The position numbers and the translations under genes are program-made. Below are positions 7,191 through 15,523 of a DNA stretch of 64,000 nucleotides, piece by piece. The notes under the pieces are model-generated. The model saw nothing but the letters and a program-made list of their open reading frames with translations, ran no database searches and was not told where the DNA came from. Numbering within the stretch: position 1 is the first letter of the stretch; every line of letters starts with the position of its first letter. Source of the DNA: Limnohabitans sp. Rim11 (GTDB taxonomy: Bacteria; Pseudomonadota; Gammaproteobacteria; Burkholderiales; Burkholderiaceae_C); the NCBI RefSeq assembly GCF_001269365.1, contig NZ_CXOM01000001.1, forward strand, positions 434,090 to 498,089, written 5' to 3'.

Positions 7191-8813
7191 GTTCGCAGCC
7201 AGGAGTTGGGCGGCTTTGTCGCTTAACACCAACTCTACGCGCAGTTGTCCTCGGGTCATGCCTACGAAGAGTTTTCGGGTGTTGACCTTGCTGAGTTCAT
7301 CGAAGTCAATTTCGCAAAACACCACCACGGGGGCGCTTTGGCCTTTGAAGCGGTTGACGGTTTCTACGCGCAGGTCGCCATCGGACAAAGCCCATGAACC
7401 ATCGGCAAGGCGGATAGGGCGCTTGATTTTCTTGCCACCCGCATATTCCAAAGACATCACCTTGGATTTTTCTAAGCCTCTGTAAGTGACCAGGACCACC
7501 TGCGAAGGGTCAATGCCATCGGACCACAGCTTCAGCAAGCAAGCATTCAACGCCACTGTATGGCTGCCAGGCTGATCGTCGTGCGTATAAAAGTTGGGCG
7601 CCTCACCCACGTGGTGACTGCATGCCACGATGGGCTCATCAATCAGGTTTAGGCTGTTGATGGCGCTGACCACTTTTTGCGGGCTGCGAAAATTGTCAGT
7701 ACATGTAATTCGTACCGCGCCCGCCAAGTCAAAGGCATCTCGGTCGTAGAGCTTTTGGTTGTCATCGCCCAGCACATAAAGGCGGCCGTTGGGTTTGAGC
7801 TCTTGGGACAGGGCGTCTACCCATTCCAAGTTGAAGTCTTGCGATTCGTCTACCACTAGCAAGTCAAACCGAGGCTCGATGTTGGGCACGTCTGTCATGT
7901 AGATCTGGGCCAGTTCGTCGTACACCTTTGCGTTAGAAAAGTCTGGCGTGTGACCATGCTGCTTGGCGTAATCGTCGCAGCGCTGATGGAAGGTGGCCAC
8001 CTCAGTCAGGCTAGGTGCAAGCGTTTGTATGTGGTCTGCTAGTGGTCTGTTGTAGCAAACGTAGAGGGCGCGCTGTTTGTTCAGGGCGGCATCGCGCAAC
8101 AGTTTTAAAGCCAACTGCGTTTTGCCAGAGCCTGCCGTGGCCTCCACAATGAAGGTGTTGCCCTCATGCGCAATGCGCGGCACCCACGTGGCCAAGCCGT
8201 TGGACAAATGCGCGCTGCTGCTTTGAATAGCGCTAATTTGGGCCCCCACATCGGGCACCACATCAAATTCATTGGACAGAAAGTTAAGGAGCAACTGCCT
8301 GTCGGGCTCGTTGTCCAACACGGCAAAGGAGGTTCTGACCAAGGTGCAAAACTGGTCCATTTGGGTAGAGTCGATGACACGCTCGCGAGGGTAGGCAAGA
8401 CCCTCACTCAATAGCTTGTGATCTGGCAATACCAAAAACGATTGAACCTGCACGTGGTCCATGTTGGCTTGCTTCAACCGCTTCTTAAGAGCGCCGTGCT
8501 GACGACCCAGCTGCTGGCCGATGTCTTTGGGTTTTTGTTGGCTGTAGTCTTTGTAGATCAAGCCGTTGTTGGTGTAAACGCTGCCGGCCTTGACTTCCAG
8601 AATGAGAATTTGACCTTGTGGTGACACCACTGTGAGGTCTAGCTCACCAAACTTCTGAACTGACGCATGAACCGTGGACCAGGTGAGCCCGTGAAACACA
8701 TCAAAGGTGTCGGGCAGGCCCAAGCGAAGTATCTCGAGCAAATTGAGCTCGAGTTGATAGCCACCGTGGGGCAGGGTGAGCGGGTGGCTGAGGCGAGGGT
8801 GGATGATGGCCAT
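7182..8813 (-). CDS. NERD nuclease domain fused to an SF1 helicase
   Basis: A 543-aa protein. Residues ~10-130 form a NERD/PD-(D/E)XK-like nuclease domain (GELDLTV, then LILEVKAG). A UvrD/Rep-type SF1 helicase follows from ~200: Walker A ATAGSGKT near 228, Walker B LLVVDESQDF near 325, GDDNQKLY near 351, and C-terminal VNRFKGQ and VGMTRG motifs. Expected to unwind and cut DNA using ATP. Such combinations occur in repair and in phage-defence islands; the role here is not shown by sequence. The stop lies in a repeat copy. Confidence 0.82.
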   Translation of the reverse strand: MAIIHPRLSHPLTLPHGGYQLELNLLEILRLGLPDTFDVFHGLTWSTVHASVQKFGELDLTVVSPQGQILILEVKAGSVYTNNGLIYKDYSQQKPKDIGQQLGRQHGALKKRLKQANMDHVQVQSFLVLPDHKLLSEGLAYPRERVIDSTQMDQFCTLVRTSFAVLDNEPDRQLLLNFLSNEFDVVPDVGAQISAIQSSSAHLSNGLATWVPRIAHEGNTFIVEATAGSGKTQLALKLLRDAALNKQRALYVCYNRPLADHIQTLAPSLTEVATFHQRCDDYAKQHGHTPDFSNAKVYDELAQIYMTDVPNIEPRFDLLVVDESQDFNLEWVDALSQELKPNGRLYVLGDDNQKLYDRDAFDLAGAVRITCTDNFRSPQKVVSAINSLNLIDEPIVACSHHVGEAPNFYTHDDQPGSHTVALNACLLKLWSDGIDPSQVVLVTYRGLEKSKVMSLEYAGGKKIKRPIRLADGSWALSDGDLRVETVNRFKGQSAPVVVFCEIDFDELSKVNTRKLFVGMTRGQLRVELVLSDKAAQLLAANIE

Positions 8814-8871
8814 GAGGGACTATACGCTCTGCATAGCGCAGAACTGAACATGTTGGATGACAAGCACCGAT

Positions 8872-9789
8872 TTAACTGGTTTGCAAGTTGGCGGACAGGC
8901 GATAAAACTTGGCAGCGTTGTTGACAAAGAAGTCGGCTTGCTCTTTTGGGGTAAAGCCGCTGGTCATTTGCGCAACGCTGGTGACCAAAGTGTTGTAGTC
9001 AATGCGCAAACTGGCCACGGGAAAGTTGGACGCAAACATACAACGATGGATGCCGAAAATAGACAAGGCTTCCAGCACAACGGCCTTGTTGTCTTCGTAG
9101 TTCCAGGGTTTGTCTTTTAAGCCAAATTCAGACACCTTGAGCCACACGTTAGGGCACTTGGCAATGGTCTCCATGGCTTGTCGCCAAGCGGCCAAACCCT
9201 CTGCGCTTCGGTCCCATGGAAAGCCGGTGTGATTTAACACAATGGGCGTTTGAGGAAACATGGCCGCTACTTCCGCAGCCTCAGCCAAATGCCAATAGGG
9301 CACTCTTAAGTCCCAACTAAGTTGGTACTTTTCTAGCCTTGAAAATCCTTCCAACCATTTCGGATCTTGCATGCTGCCAGGCAACTTAGCTTGCATGGCA
9401 TTAGGATTGGCCGCCGTAACGGGTTTCGAACGAATGCCTTTGACCAGTGGAAATGCGGCTTGCCTCGTCAGTATTTCTTCGCTGTTGTCTGTATGAAACC
9501 AAGCGTGCGCCACAATGGCCGACGGGTGGCCAATGCGTTGGTGCATCTCTGTTAGCCACCTTGTTTCTCCGACTTGGTCGTCACGCGACCATTCAGCTTC
9601 GCAGTGAACAGTCGCGATGACGTTGTGATCAGACGAATCTTTTTGATAATCGGACCACAGGTAATTTTTCTTCAGAGCATCGTAATTGCCCATAAAGAAA
9701 TGTGGTTCGTTCGCTTCCTGCAACCATGGATAGAGATTTTTTTTCAAATCCCACAGATGGTGGTGTGCGTCAATCAAAGTGACGCGCAT
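8872..9789 (-). CDS. Amidohydrolase-2 family TIM-barrel hydrolase
   Basis: A 305-aa protein starting MRVTLIDAHHHLWD, whose HxH metal site is typical of the amidohydrolase-2 family (lactonases such as fuconolactonase, and related decarboxylases). Further likely metal or catalytic segments are VLNHTGFPWD and MFASNFPV near the C-terminus. It follows the TRAP binding-protein gene by 2 bp on the same strand, suggesting an operon for uptake and hydrolysis of one organic acid or lactone. The substrate is unknown. Confidence 0.8.
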   Translation of the reverse strand: MRVTLIDAHHHLWDLKKNLYPWLQEANEPHFFMGNYDALKKNYLWSDYQKDSSDHNVIATVHCEAEWSRDDQVGETRWLTEMHQRIGHPSAIVAHAWFHTDNSEEILTRQAAFPLVKGIRSKPVTAANPNAMQAKLPGSMQDPKWLEGFSRLEKYQLSWDLRVPYWHLAEAAEVAAMFPQTPIVLNHTGFPWDRSAEGLAAWRQAMETIAKCPNVWLKVSEFGLKDKPWNYEDNKAVVLEALSIFGIHRCMFASNFPVASLRIDYNTLVTSVAQMTSGFTPKEQADFFVNNAAKFYRLSANLQTS

Positions 9790-9791
9790 GA

Positions 9792-10772
9792 TTATCTCAG
9801 TGCATCAATCTTGGCCAAGATGTCGCCGCCAAATTTGTCAGCATAGATTTTGCGAACAGGTTCGTAGGCTGCTGCACGGAATGGTTCGGTGTTGACGTTT
9901 TCAATCACCTCTACGCCCGCTTTGCGAATGGCTGCCAAGCTTTCAGTTTCTAGGCTGGCATTGTTTTGGCGCTCGGCTAGGCCGCCTTCCTTGGCTGCCT
10001 TCATGAACATGGCTTGTTGTTGTGGCGTGAGTGCTTTGAATTTGGCCAAGTTCATCACCATGGGTGCTGCAGTAAAGGCATGTCGTGTCACGCTCATGTA
10101 CTTTTGAACTTCTTGAAACTTCAATTTAGCAATGTGCACCGTTGGATTTTCTTGGCCATCTACCGTCTTGGTGTTCAGTGCCAGATAGACTTCAGAGATG
10201 GCCATTGGTGTTGGATTGGCACCCCAAATTTTGAAGGCTTCAATGTGCATCGGGTTGGGTGTGGTGCGCAGCTTGATGCCTTTCAAGTCGGCGGGTGTGC
10301 GGATGGGGCGTACAGAATTGGTGATGTTTCTAAAGCCAATTTCCCAGTAGGCCAAACCTTTTAGGCCGCGCGTTTCAAACTTGTCCATTAGTTCGCGGCC
10401 CAAGGGACCATCTATGACGCGGTAGGCATGGTCAACTGTGCGGAATAAAAAGGGAATGTCCAATGCAGCTTGCTCAGGCGATACACCGCCAAAGAAGGGA
10501 TTGCCCGTGACGCTAACATCAATGCTGCCCACTTGGGTGCCAATGATCATATCGGCGCCTTTACCCAGTTGTTCCTGAGGGAAGATTTCAACCTTGAAAG
10601 CGCCACCACTTTCTTTCTCTAAAACTTCTTTGAATTTCAAGGCGCCAACATGAACAGGGTCAGATGTGGGGCCGTAGTGTGCAAACTTGATCACCGTTTG
10701 TGAGGAAGCCCACAGAGGGGACAGCGCCGCGGCCGTGATGAGTGTCTGCACGAGTTTCTTAGCGATGGTCAT
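9792..10772 (-). CDS. DctP-type TRAP transporter substrate-binding protein
   Basis: A 326-aa periplasmic protein with a signal peptide (MTIAKKLVQTLITAAALSPL, cut near WASSQ) and the DctP fold. The conserved segment LKGIKLRTTPNPMHIEAF includes the Arg that usually binds a substrate carboxylate. ATG 10772 is preferred over 10802 because AAGGAAGAG lies 7 nt upstream. No DctQ/DctM membrane genes are nearby, so the transporter would need a partner elsewhere. It leads the operon with the amidohydrolase. Confidence 0.88.
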   Translation of the reverse strand: MTIAKKLVQTLITAAALSPLWASSQTVIKFAHYGPTSDPVHVGALKFKEVLEKESGGAFKVEIFPQEQLGKGADMIIGTQVGSIDVSVTGNPFFGGVSPEQAALDIPFLFRTVDHAYRVIDGPLGRELMDKFETRGLKGLAYWEIGFRNITNSVRPIRTPADLKGIKLRTTPNPMHIEAFKIWGANPTPMAISEVYLALNTKTVDGQENPTVHIAKLKFQEVQKYMSVTRHAFTAAPMVMNLAKFKALTPQQQAMFMKAAKEGGLAERQNNASLETESLAAIRKAGVEVIENVNTEPFRAAAYEPVRKIYADKFGGDILAKIDALR

Positions 10773-10864
10773 TTGTCTCTTCCTTTTGAAATCAATGAGC
10801 AAGGTAACTGCAACTGGAATTACAGCTTGATGGTGAGTTGGGTCATGTCAGCTTTTAATTTGAA

Positions 10865-10885
10865 TTCGTAATCTGTAATTACGAA
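10865..10885. promoter_or_regulatory. Inverted repeat upstream of the TRAP operon
   Basis: TTCGTAAT (10865-10872) and ATTACGAA (10878-10885) form a perfect 8-bp inverted repeat with a 5-nt spacer, about 93 bp upstream of the binding-protein start. The shape suits a dimeric regulator such as a GntR protein. No matching regulator gene lies next to it. Confidence 0.4.
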
Positions 10886-10979
10886 ATTAAGTATAGTGAG
10901 TCTGATTGAATCAGCAATATCCGTTTTTACCCTCAGATTTTCAAAATAATTGGGCACCTAAGGCAATTCATTCCGCCAA

Positions 10980-11061
10980 TTAACCTTCGTACTTAAGAGC
11001 GTCAAATTCGGCGGCCATGGTGGGGTTCTTTTTGGCAATGAGGGCACACAATTTCATTCAT
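10980..11061 (-). pseudogene. Short ORF remnant beginning MNEIVCPHC
   Basis: Within the ~300 bp gap between the TRAP gene and the next gene, a GGGAG site precedes an ATG at 11061 that encodes MNEIVCPHCQK before a stop at 11002. An overlapping frame (11057 to 10980) encodes 25 aa ending AAEFDALKYEG. A CPHC start resembles zinc-ribbon proteins such as the DUF2130 family, so this may be the truncated start of a lost gene. Very short and uncertain. Confidence 0.25.
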
Positions 11062-11075
11062 CTTATTTCTCCCAT

Positions 11076-11741
11076 TTATTTCTTAAATTCACTCATCTTG
11101 GCCAGCTCGCGATCGGCCAGTACCCGAAAATCTTGCATATTGATCAGCGCCATCCGAACTGAATTTTGCTTCTGATATATCAATCGCAACTTGTTGTCAT
11201 CGTTTCGTCTGCTGACAACTTCGTCTACATCTGACAGCACTTTCTTGAAGCCAGAGCCATCTGCAAAGACTAAATAAACAGAGCTCAAATTGCCAGTCAA
11301 TACCTCTGCATCCTTAGCCTTTTCTATGGCCTCAACATAAATACCCTTGATGACGCCATCTGAAGCTTTGACAGGATGCACGCTTACAAGTTCTTGCATC
11401 TGCGTAGGAAACACCCATTTCAACGAATCAGAGTCATCCCCCACAAACACCAAGTTCCTAATTTCAGAACTTTCATAATTAGAGCCATTCTTCCTCTTGC
11501 TGGTCACTTTCAAAAGCACCAGCTTCGGCCCTAAATCTAAGTCGACATCGAGCTTGCGCAGCTCAAGTGCATCACTTGGCACACGCGCCACTTGATCTGG
11601 CGCCACCACCGTCTTGGGCGGGCGCTCTTTGTTCTGGGATAGAAATCCCCAAGCCAGCACCATTGCAAATACCAACAGTGCAAGCGCGGGGAGCAGGGCG
11701 TTAAAGCGCCTTACGTTCACAAAAAACCGAGTCATTGTCAT
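11076..11741 (-). CDS. Membrane-anchored hypothetical protein of the vWA operon
   Basis: A 221-aa protein with one N-terminal membrane segment (LLPALALLVFAMVLAWGFL, residues ~16-34) and a long non-cytoplasmic part with alternating strands (LVLLKVTSKRKNG, SSVYLVFADGSG). No family recognised. It is the last gene after the MerR-like and vWA genes, 22 bp from the vWA stop, so it is probably the membrane component of that set. Confidence 0.7.
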   Translation of the reverse strand: MTMTRFFVNVRRFNALLPALALLVFAMVLAWGFLSQNKERPPKTVVAPDQVARVPSDALELRKLDVDLDLGPKLVLLKVTSKRKNGSNYESSEIRNLVFVGDDSDSLKWVFPTQMQELVSVHPVKASDGVIKGIYVEAIEKAKDAEVLTGNLSSVYLVFADGSGFKKVLSDVDEVVSRRNDDNKLRLIYQKQNSVRMALINMQDFRVLADRELAKMSEFKK

Positions 11742-11763
11742 GAGTGACCTTTAAACAAAAGAA

Positions 11764-13068
11764 TCAAATCTCAGTCCGCCTACCTTCAGTCGATTTGCGT
11801 CGCAAAAACGCCGGCGCCACATAATCAGCATCCAAACTGAACATCACTTCGTCGGTACTCGACAAACGCTGCTCCATTTTTCTAGACTTGTACAGCATCT
11901 CCTTAGACATGCGCCGCTCATCTCTCTCGCGCATCAGTTGCCTTGTAAACGCAATGGACGCAGCCACCCAAGGCTCGTTGCGCCCCAGAATTTCTAACAG
12001 CGCAAACAAACGCTCAGCTTCAAGCCAATCGCCATTCAGCGCGGCATCTCTAATTTGCATTTGAATATGAGACGCTTGTATTTCATTCATGCGTCGCTCT
12101 ACCAACTCGTGCTGCTGCTCAGACTCATACTGCGCAGGCAACACAATGGGCAAAGCGGGAAGTGCTGCTTCAAAGGTCTGTGTTTGACCATTGGAATTGA
12201 CGGCTTGCACACTGATGCTCAGTGCAGAGCCATGAATTTGCTGCAGTGAAATGGCTGTCTGCATGGGTATGCGAACCAAAGCCCAGCATTCCGAGCCCAT
12301 GGCAATAGAGGGCATGCGCCACGCATTGCCTGCACGCTCATAACTGTTCAAAAGCGCCATTTGATCGGAGCCATTCACAATGCACATCTCTACATTGCGC
12401 CACTGCAACTGCGACAACAAGCCAATTTCTGCATCAAATGTTTCTGCCAAATCAATGGCGCGCTCGCCGTAATGCGATCTGCCTTGCCCGGCCTGCGCCA
12501 TGGCCGTCATCAGTTCTTCGTTAAAGTCTTCGCCCAGTCCTACGGTGGTAGTGGTAACGCCGGCCTCTGCCAGTGCGGCCACTTGTTCGCAAATGCGTTG
12601 GGGGTTTTTGTTGCCACGATTGGTTTGCCCATCAGACAGCAAAATGACATGGCACGTGGCATCGCGCCCAGCCGAAGGCGCCAACATTTCACCGCCCCTT
12701 AACCAGCCCGCGTGCAAATCGGTGAAGCCATTGGGCCGAATGCCGCGCACCAAAGACTCAATCACGTTGCTAACCTGGTCTACTGTAGACAGCGGCACCA
12801 CCGTGTCTACCTGGTCGTCATACTGCACCACGCCCACATGGTCTTCTGGATTCATGCGCTTGATTAAATCGACTACGCAGCGCTTGGCTTCTACTAACTT
12901 AGAGCCTTGCATAGAGCCCGATCGGTCTATGACCAGCGACAAGTTGAGCGGCGTGCGCTTAAAACCTTCTTGGTGTTCAGACTGCAAACGCACCAAAACA
13001 TGAAAGTCTTGGTTGCTGTTGCTGTTGTTGCAAAGGGCGGGGCGAATGGGGTTGAGGACGATCTTCAT
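11764..13068 (-). CDS. von Willebrand factor A domain protein
   Basis: A 434-aa cytoplasmic-looking protein. The vWA domain spans ~25-215 with MIDAS motif IDRSGSMQGSK near 47, the Thr-containing segment RPNGFTDLHAGW and VILLSDGQTN. A beta-rich part follows, then a helical C-terminus with basic segments (QLMRERDERRMSKEML). It resembles YfbK/inter-alpha-trypsin-type vWA proteins. It sits between a MerR-like regulator and a membrane-anchored protein, all on the minus strand with 22-25 bp gaps. Confidence 0.85.
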   Translation of the reverse strand: MKIVLNPIRPALCNNSNSNQDFHVLVRLQSEHQEGFKRTPLNLSLVIDRSGSMQGSKLVEAKRCVVDLIKRMNPEDHVGVVQYDDQVDTVVPLSTVDQVSNVIESLVRGIRPNGFTDLHAGWLRGGEMLAPSAGRDATCHVILLSDGQTNRGNKNPQRICEQVAALAEAGVTTTTVGLGEDFNEELMTAMAQAGQGRSHYGERAIDLAETFDAEIGLLSQLQWRNVEMCIVNGSDQMALLNSYERAGNAWRMPSIAMGSECWALVRIPMQTAISLQQIHGSALSISVQAVNSNGQTQTFEAALPALPIVLPAQYESEQQHELVERRMNEIQASHIQMQIRDAALNGDWLEAERLFALLEILGRNEPWVAASIAFTRQLMRERDERRMSKEMLYKSRKMEQRLSSTDEVMFSLDADYVAPAFLRRKSTEGRRTEI

Positions 13069-13093
13069 GGGTCACCTGTTGTGTGGTTGGGGT

Positions 13094-14065
13094 TTAGGGT
13101 TTGTTTTTTTGTTGGTTAATGAGTTGCTCTTCAAAATTGCGCAGCCTCTCGTGCAACACAGATTCAAGAATGCCAATTCGGTGTTGCGTGTCGTCGTTGG
13201 CCTTGCGATTCAATTCGCTTAGCAATTCAAATCGCTCAGCCTGCTGCATAAAAAGCTTGTCTAAATCGCGGCGTTGCTCTTGCAGCAATTCGCCAAACAT
13301 GCGTTCCAGAAAATCTTTTTGACGGTGCGCTTCTTCAAACATGTAGCGCTGCTGCTCCATTTGCTTTTCAATCATTTGAATGGGGTTGCGCAGCAATTTG
13401 TCAAAGCGTTGCGCGGCCTCGTCCATCATTTGGGCCAAGGTGGACACAGCCTGCTTGAACTCATTGGCAAACATTTGCACATCGCCTTGCTGGTGGCTCA
13501 TGTTGCTTACGGCGTTTTCAACCATGCGGTGAACCTTGTTCTGCATGGACATCAGTTGCTCTTTAACCCGTTGCTCCATCTCGCGCATCTCGTGCATCAC
13601 GTCCACCATGCCCATGCCGGTGGACATGCTGGGCAGTGGTTTTGGAGGGGCAGCTTTGCGAGACGTTGGGGGAGGCGAGTTAAGCGCTGGTGACTCCGAA
13701 CGGAAGGCTGCCACCAACAACTCTGCCTCGCTAATGCGATTGGGGTTTTCTAAATAAGCGGTGAGGGTGTCGGTGGGCACTGTGCCTGTGAACTTGGCAA
13801 TCTTGGCCAACGGAAAGCCCTCGGCCAACCAGCGCCTGGCCGCCACAAATTGCACCAAGTGCCTGAAGCCGTACAGCGCATCTCGGCCATCGCGGGAGGG
13901 CTTGTCTACAACGCCCATCGACACATAGTGGCGAAGCAAACGCTCGTTGCCTTCGGTGGCTTCTTGGTCTAGTTTTAGCGTTTTGGCTAGCTCTTGGGCG
14001 GTGGCTATCAGGTGGTCGGCACTGCCCTGAAAGTCGTTGCGCAATTGATCTAAGTACTTGTTCAT
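13094..14065 (-). CDS. MerR-like HTH protein with long coiled coils
   Basis: A 323-aa protein. Residues ~40-95 form a MerR-like HTH (LRHYVSMGVVDKPSRDGRDA, then YGFRHLVQFVAARRWLAEGF). A proline-rich linker near 135-150 leads to a coiled-coil region ~165-320 rich in Glu, Gln and Met (EMEQRVKEQLMSMQNKVHRM and later heptads). This is far longer than ordinary MerR regulators, so it may have a structural as well as a DNA-binding role. It heads a three-gene operon with vWA and membrane-anchored proteins. Two palindromes with matching half-sites lie upstream. Confidence 0.78.
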   Translation of the reverse strand: MNKYLDQLRNDFQGSADHLIATAQELAKTLKLDQEATEGNERLLRHYVSMGVVDKPSRDGRDALYGFRHLVQFVAARRWLAEGFPLAKIAKFTGTVPTDTLTAYLENPNRISEAELLVAAFRSESPALNSPPPTSRKAAPPKPLPSMSTGMGMVDVMHEMREMEQRVKEQLMSMQNKVHRMVENAVSNMSHQQGDVQMFANEFKQAVSTLAQMMDEAAQRFDKLLRNPIQMIEKQMEQQRYMFEEAHRQKDFLERMFGELLQEQRRDLDKLFMQQAERFELLSELNRKANDDTQHRIGILESVLHERLRNFEEQLINQQKNKP

Positions 14066-14122
14066 GTTGAAGAATTTCCTTTACTTTGAAACCCTAGAGA
14101 CTTCTAGGATGCCATCGATGAC

Positions 14123-14164
14123 TGTCATTGTGACAATCATTATTGGCATTGTCAACATGACAAT
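14123..14164. promoter_or_regulatory. Two TTGTCA-N3-TGACAA-type palindromes upstream of the MerR-like gene
   Basis: TGTCA-TTG-TGACA (14123-14135) and ATTGTCA-ACA-TGACAAT (14148-14164) share the TGTCA/TGACA arms and 3-nt spacer. Their centres are 27 bp apart, 58-99 bp upstream of the MerR-like start. Probable autoregulatory operators. The rest of the 364-bp gap 14066-14429 shows no gene or other feature I can support. Confidence 0.5.
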
Positions 14165-14429
14165 TGAAATTGGCGGATAGGACTTTCCCTAGGAAGGAAT
14201 TGGGTGGGGTGGTAAGGAGATGGTAGGGGGGTGGAGGATCGCTAGATGAGCCTGGCTAATGAGGTCAAACCAGTCATGCTGATCTGGTCTTGAATTGCAT
14301 TTCCTGACATGCAAGGAGCGGTAAGTTTTCGCTATACAAGCTACGCCAATACTCAATTTTTCATCGAGGCAAGTACGTCACCGTGCTTGAAGCTGCATGG
14401 TCACACCTTTACAAGTCATTAAAAAGGAC

Positions 14430-14804
14430 ATGGCAAATCGTACCAAAAATGGTACATTACAGACGCTTCCAAAACTTCAAGTTTTCTTCTACAGATCTTC
14501 ACTTGGCAACGAGCCAGTCAAAGTTTGGATAAAGAGCTTGGGTTTGGAAGAGCGCAAAACAATTGGCGAAGAAATCAAGTTGGTTCAGTTGGGTTGGCCA
14601 ATTGGAATGCCTTTAGTCAGGAGCCTGAGAGTTGGTCTGTGGGAGATTCGTATTCGACTGGTCAATCGAATTGCAAGAGTTGTTTTTGTGGTGTTTGAAG
14701 GCAACATTGTTTTACTCCATGGGTTTATCAAAAAACAGCAAGAAACACCTAAGGCAGATTTGCAGCTGGCAGTGAAGCGATTGAAGTCGCTACAGAAAGA
14801 TTGA
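14430..14804 (+). CDS. RelE/HigB-type toxin (phage Gp49-like)
   Basis: A 124-aa protein of the Gp49/HigB type: LQVFFYRSSLGNEPVKVWIK, then LWEIRIRLVNRIARVVFVVF and LLHGFIKKQQETPKADL, the usual toxin core and basic C-terminal helix. These toxins cut mRNA on the ribosome. ATG 14430 has AAGG 4 nt upstream. The antitoxin gene follows 1 bp after the stop, in the HigBA order. Confidence 0.85.
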   Translation: MANRTKNGTLQTLPKLQVFFYRSSLGNEPVKVWIKSLGLEERKTIGEEIKLVQLGWPIGMPLVRSLRVGLWEIRIRLVNRIARVVFVVFEGNIVLLHGFIKKQQETPKADLQLAVKRLKSLQKD

Positions 14805-14805
14805 A

Positions 14806-15087
14806 ATGTCAAAGAAAAATATCGGCTCGAACTTCGATGAGTATTTAGAGGAAGAGGGCCAACTGTTCAGTGCAAACGCTTTGGCTTTGAAGAAAGTGAT
14901 TGCTTGGAAAATTGCGCAGGAAATGGAAAAGCAGCAACTCACGAAGACAGAGCTTGCCAAGCGGATGCAAACTAGTCGTGCGGCCCTCAACAGATTGCTT
15001 GATGAGAGTGATCCTAGTCTTACTATTGCTACGTTGACATGTGCGGCAGTGGCGCTTGGTAAGAGGGTGGAAATGAATTTGACCTAA
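14806..15087 (+). CDS. XRE-family HTH antitoxin, HigA-like
   Basis: A 93-aa protein with a Cro/C1-type HTH at ~40-80 (KQQLTKTELAKRMQTSRAAL, then LLDESDPSLTIATL). It should neutralise the preceding toxin and repress the operon. Unusually the C-terminal part ends soon after the HTH (VALGKRVEMNLT). A repeat copy begins 25 bp after the stop. Confidence 0.85.
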   Translation: MSKKNIGSNFDEYLEEEGQLFSANALALKKVIAWKIAQEMEKQQLTKTELAKRMQTSRAALNRLLDESDPSLTIATLTCAAVALGKRVEMNLT

Positions 15088-15111
15088 GCATGTTTGTCTT
15101 TAGTGAATTCC

Positions 15112-15140
15112 AAAACAATGTTGATCTGACCCCAATTAAT
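15112..15140 (-). repeat. Cassette-boundary repeat 1
   Basis: AAAACAATGTTGATCTGACC then CCAATTAAT. First of six single copies (15112, 17823, 18405, 18910, 19451, 20260) in the same direction, delimiting cassettes of about 0.5-2.7 kb. It separates the HigBA-like pair from the toxin-less antitoxin group. Confidence 0.92.
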
Positions 15141-15199
15141 AAGAATTGAATAAAGTGGCACCTAGTGCTAAGGTGGGTGCAACTTCATGGCGCCTACAA

Positions 15200-15523
15200 A
15201 TGAAAACTAAAACGATCTTTAAAAGCGACATATTTGAGTCAGCTCATGGGTCAGCTACAGCTCTCTATCTGGTAGGCGCTATTGATAAAGCCACCATGCG
15301 CAAGTTTGATGAAAAGTGCACTGTTAAAACTCCAAAATTAAAACCGGTGCAAATCAAAAAAATTAGAGAGCGTGTCAAAGTCAGTCAGCCAATTTTTGCG
15401 ATGTACCTGAACACAAGCCAGTCTACTGTTCAGAAGTGGGAGGCAGGTACTAAGAAGCCAAGTGGCATGGCGCTTAAGTTATTGGACATCGTTAACAAGC
15501 ACGGGCTTTCTGTACTTGCTTGA
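15200..15523 (+). CDS. Orphan HigA/NadS-like HTH antitoxin
   Basis: A 107-aa protein: MKTKTIFKSDIFESAHG, a linker with LKPVQIKKIRERVKVSQPIF and an HTH (MYLNTSQSTVQKWEAGTKKP). It is typical of antitoxins encoded second in RelE-type modules. The frame extends upstream to 15146, but the ATG at 15200 is the family-like start. The toxin gene expected upstream is absent; the interval back to the repeat at 15140 is only 60 bp, so the toxin appears lost at the cassette boundary. Its end overlaps the next gene by 32 bp, convergently. Confidence 0.75.
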   Translation: MKTKTIFKSDIFESAHGSATALYLVGAIDKATMRKFDEKCTVKTPKLKPVQIKKIRERVKVSQPIFAMYLNTSQSTVQKWEAGTKKPSGMALKLLDIVNKHGLSVLA

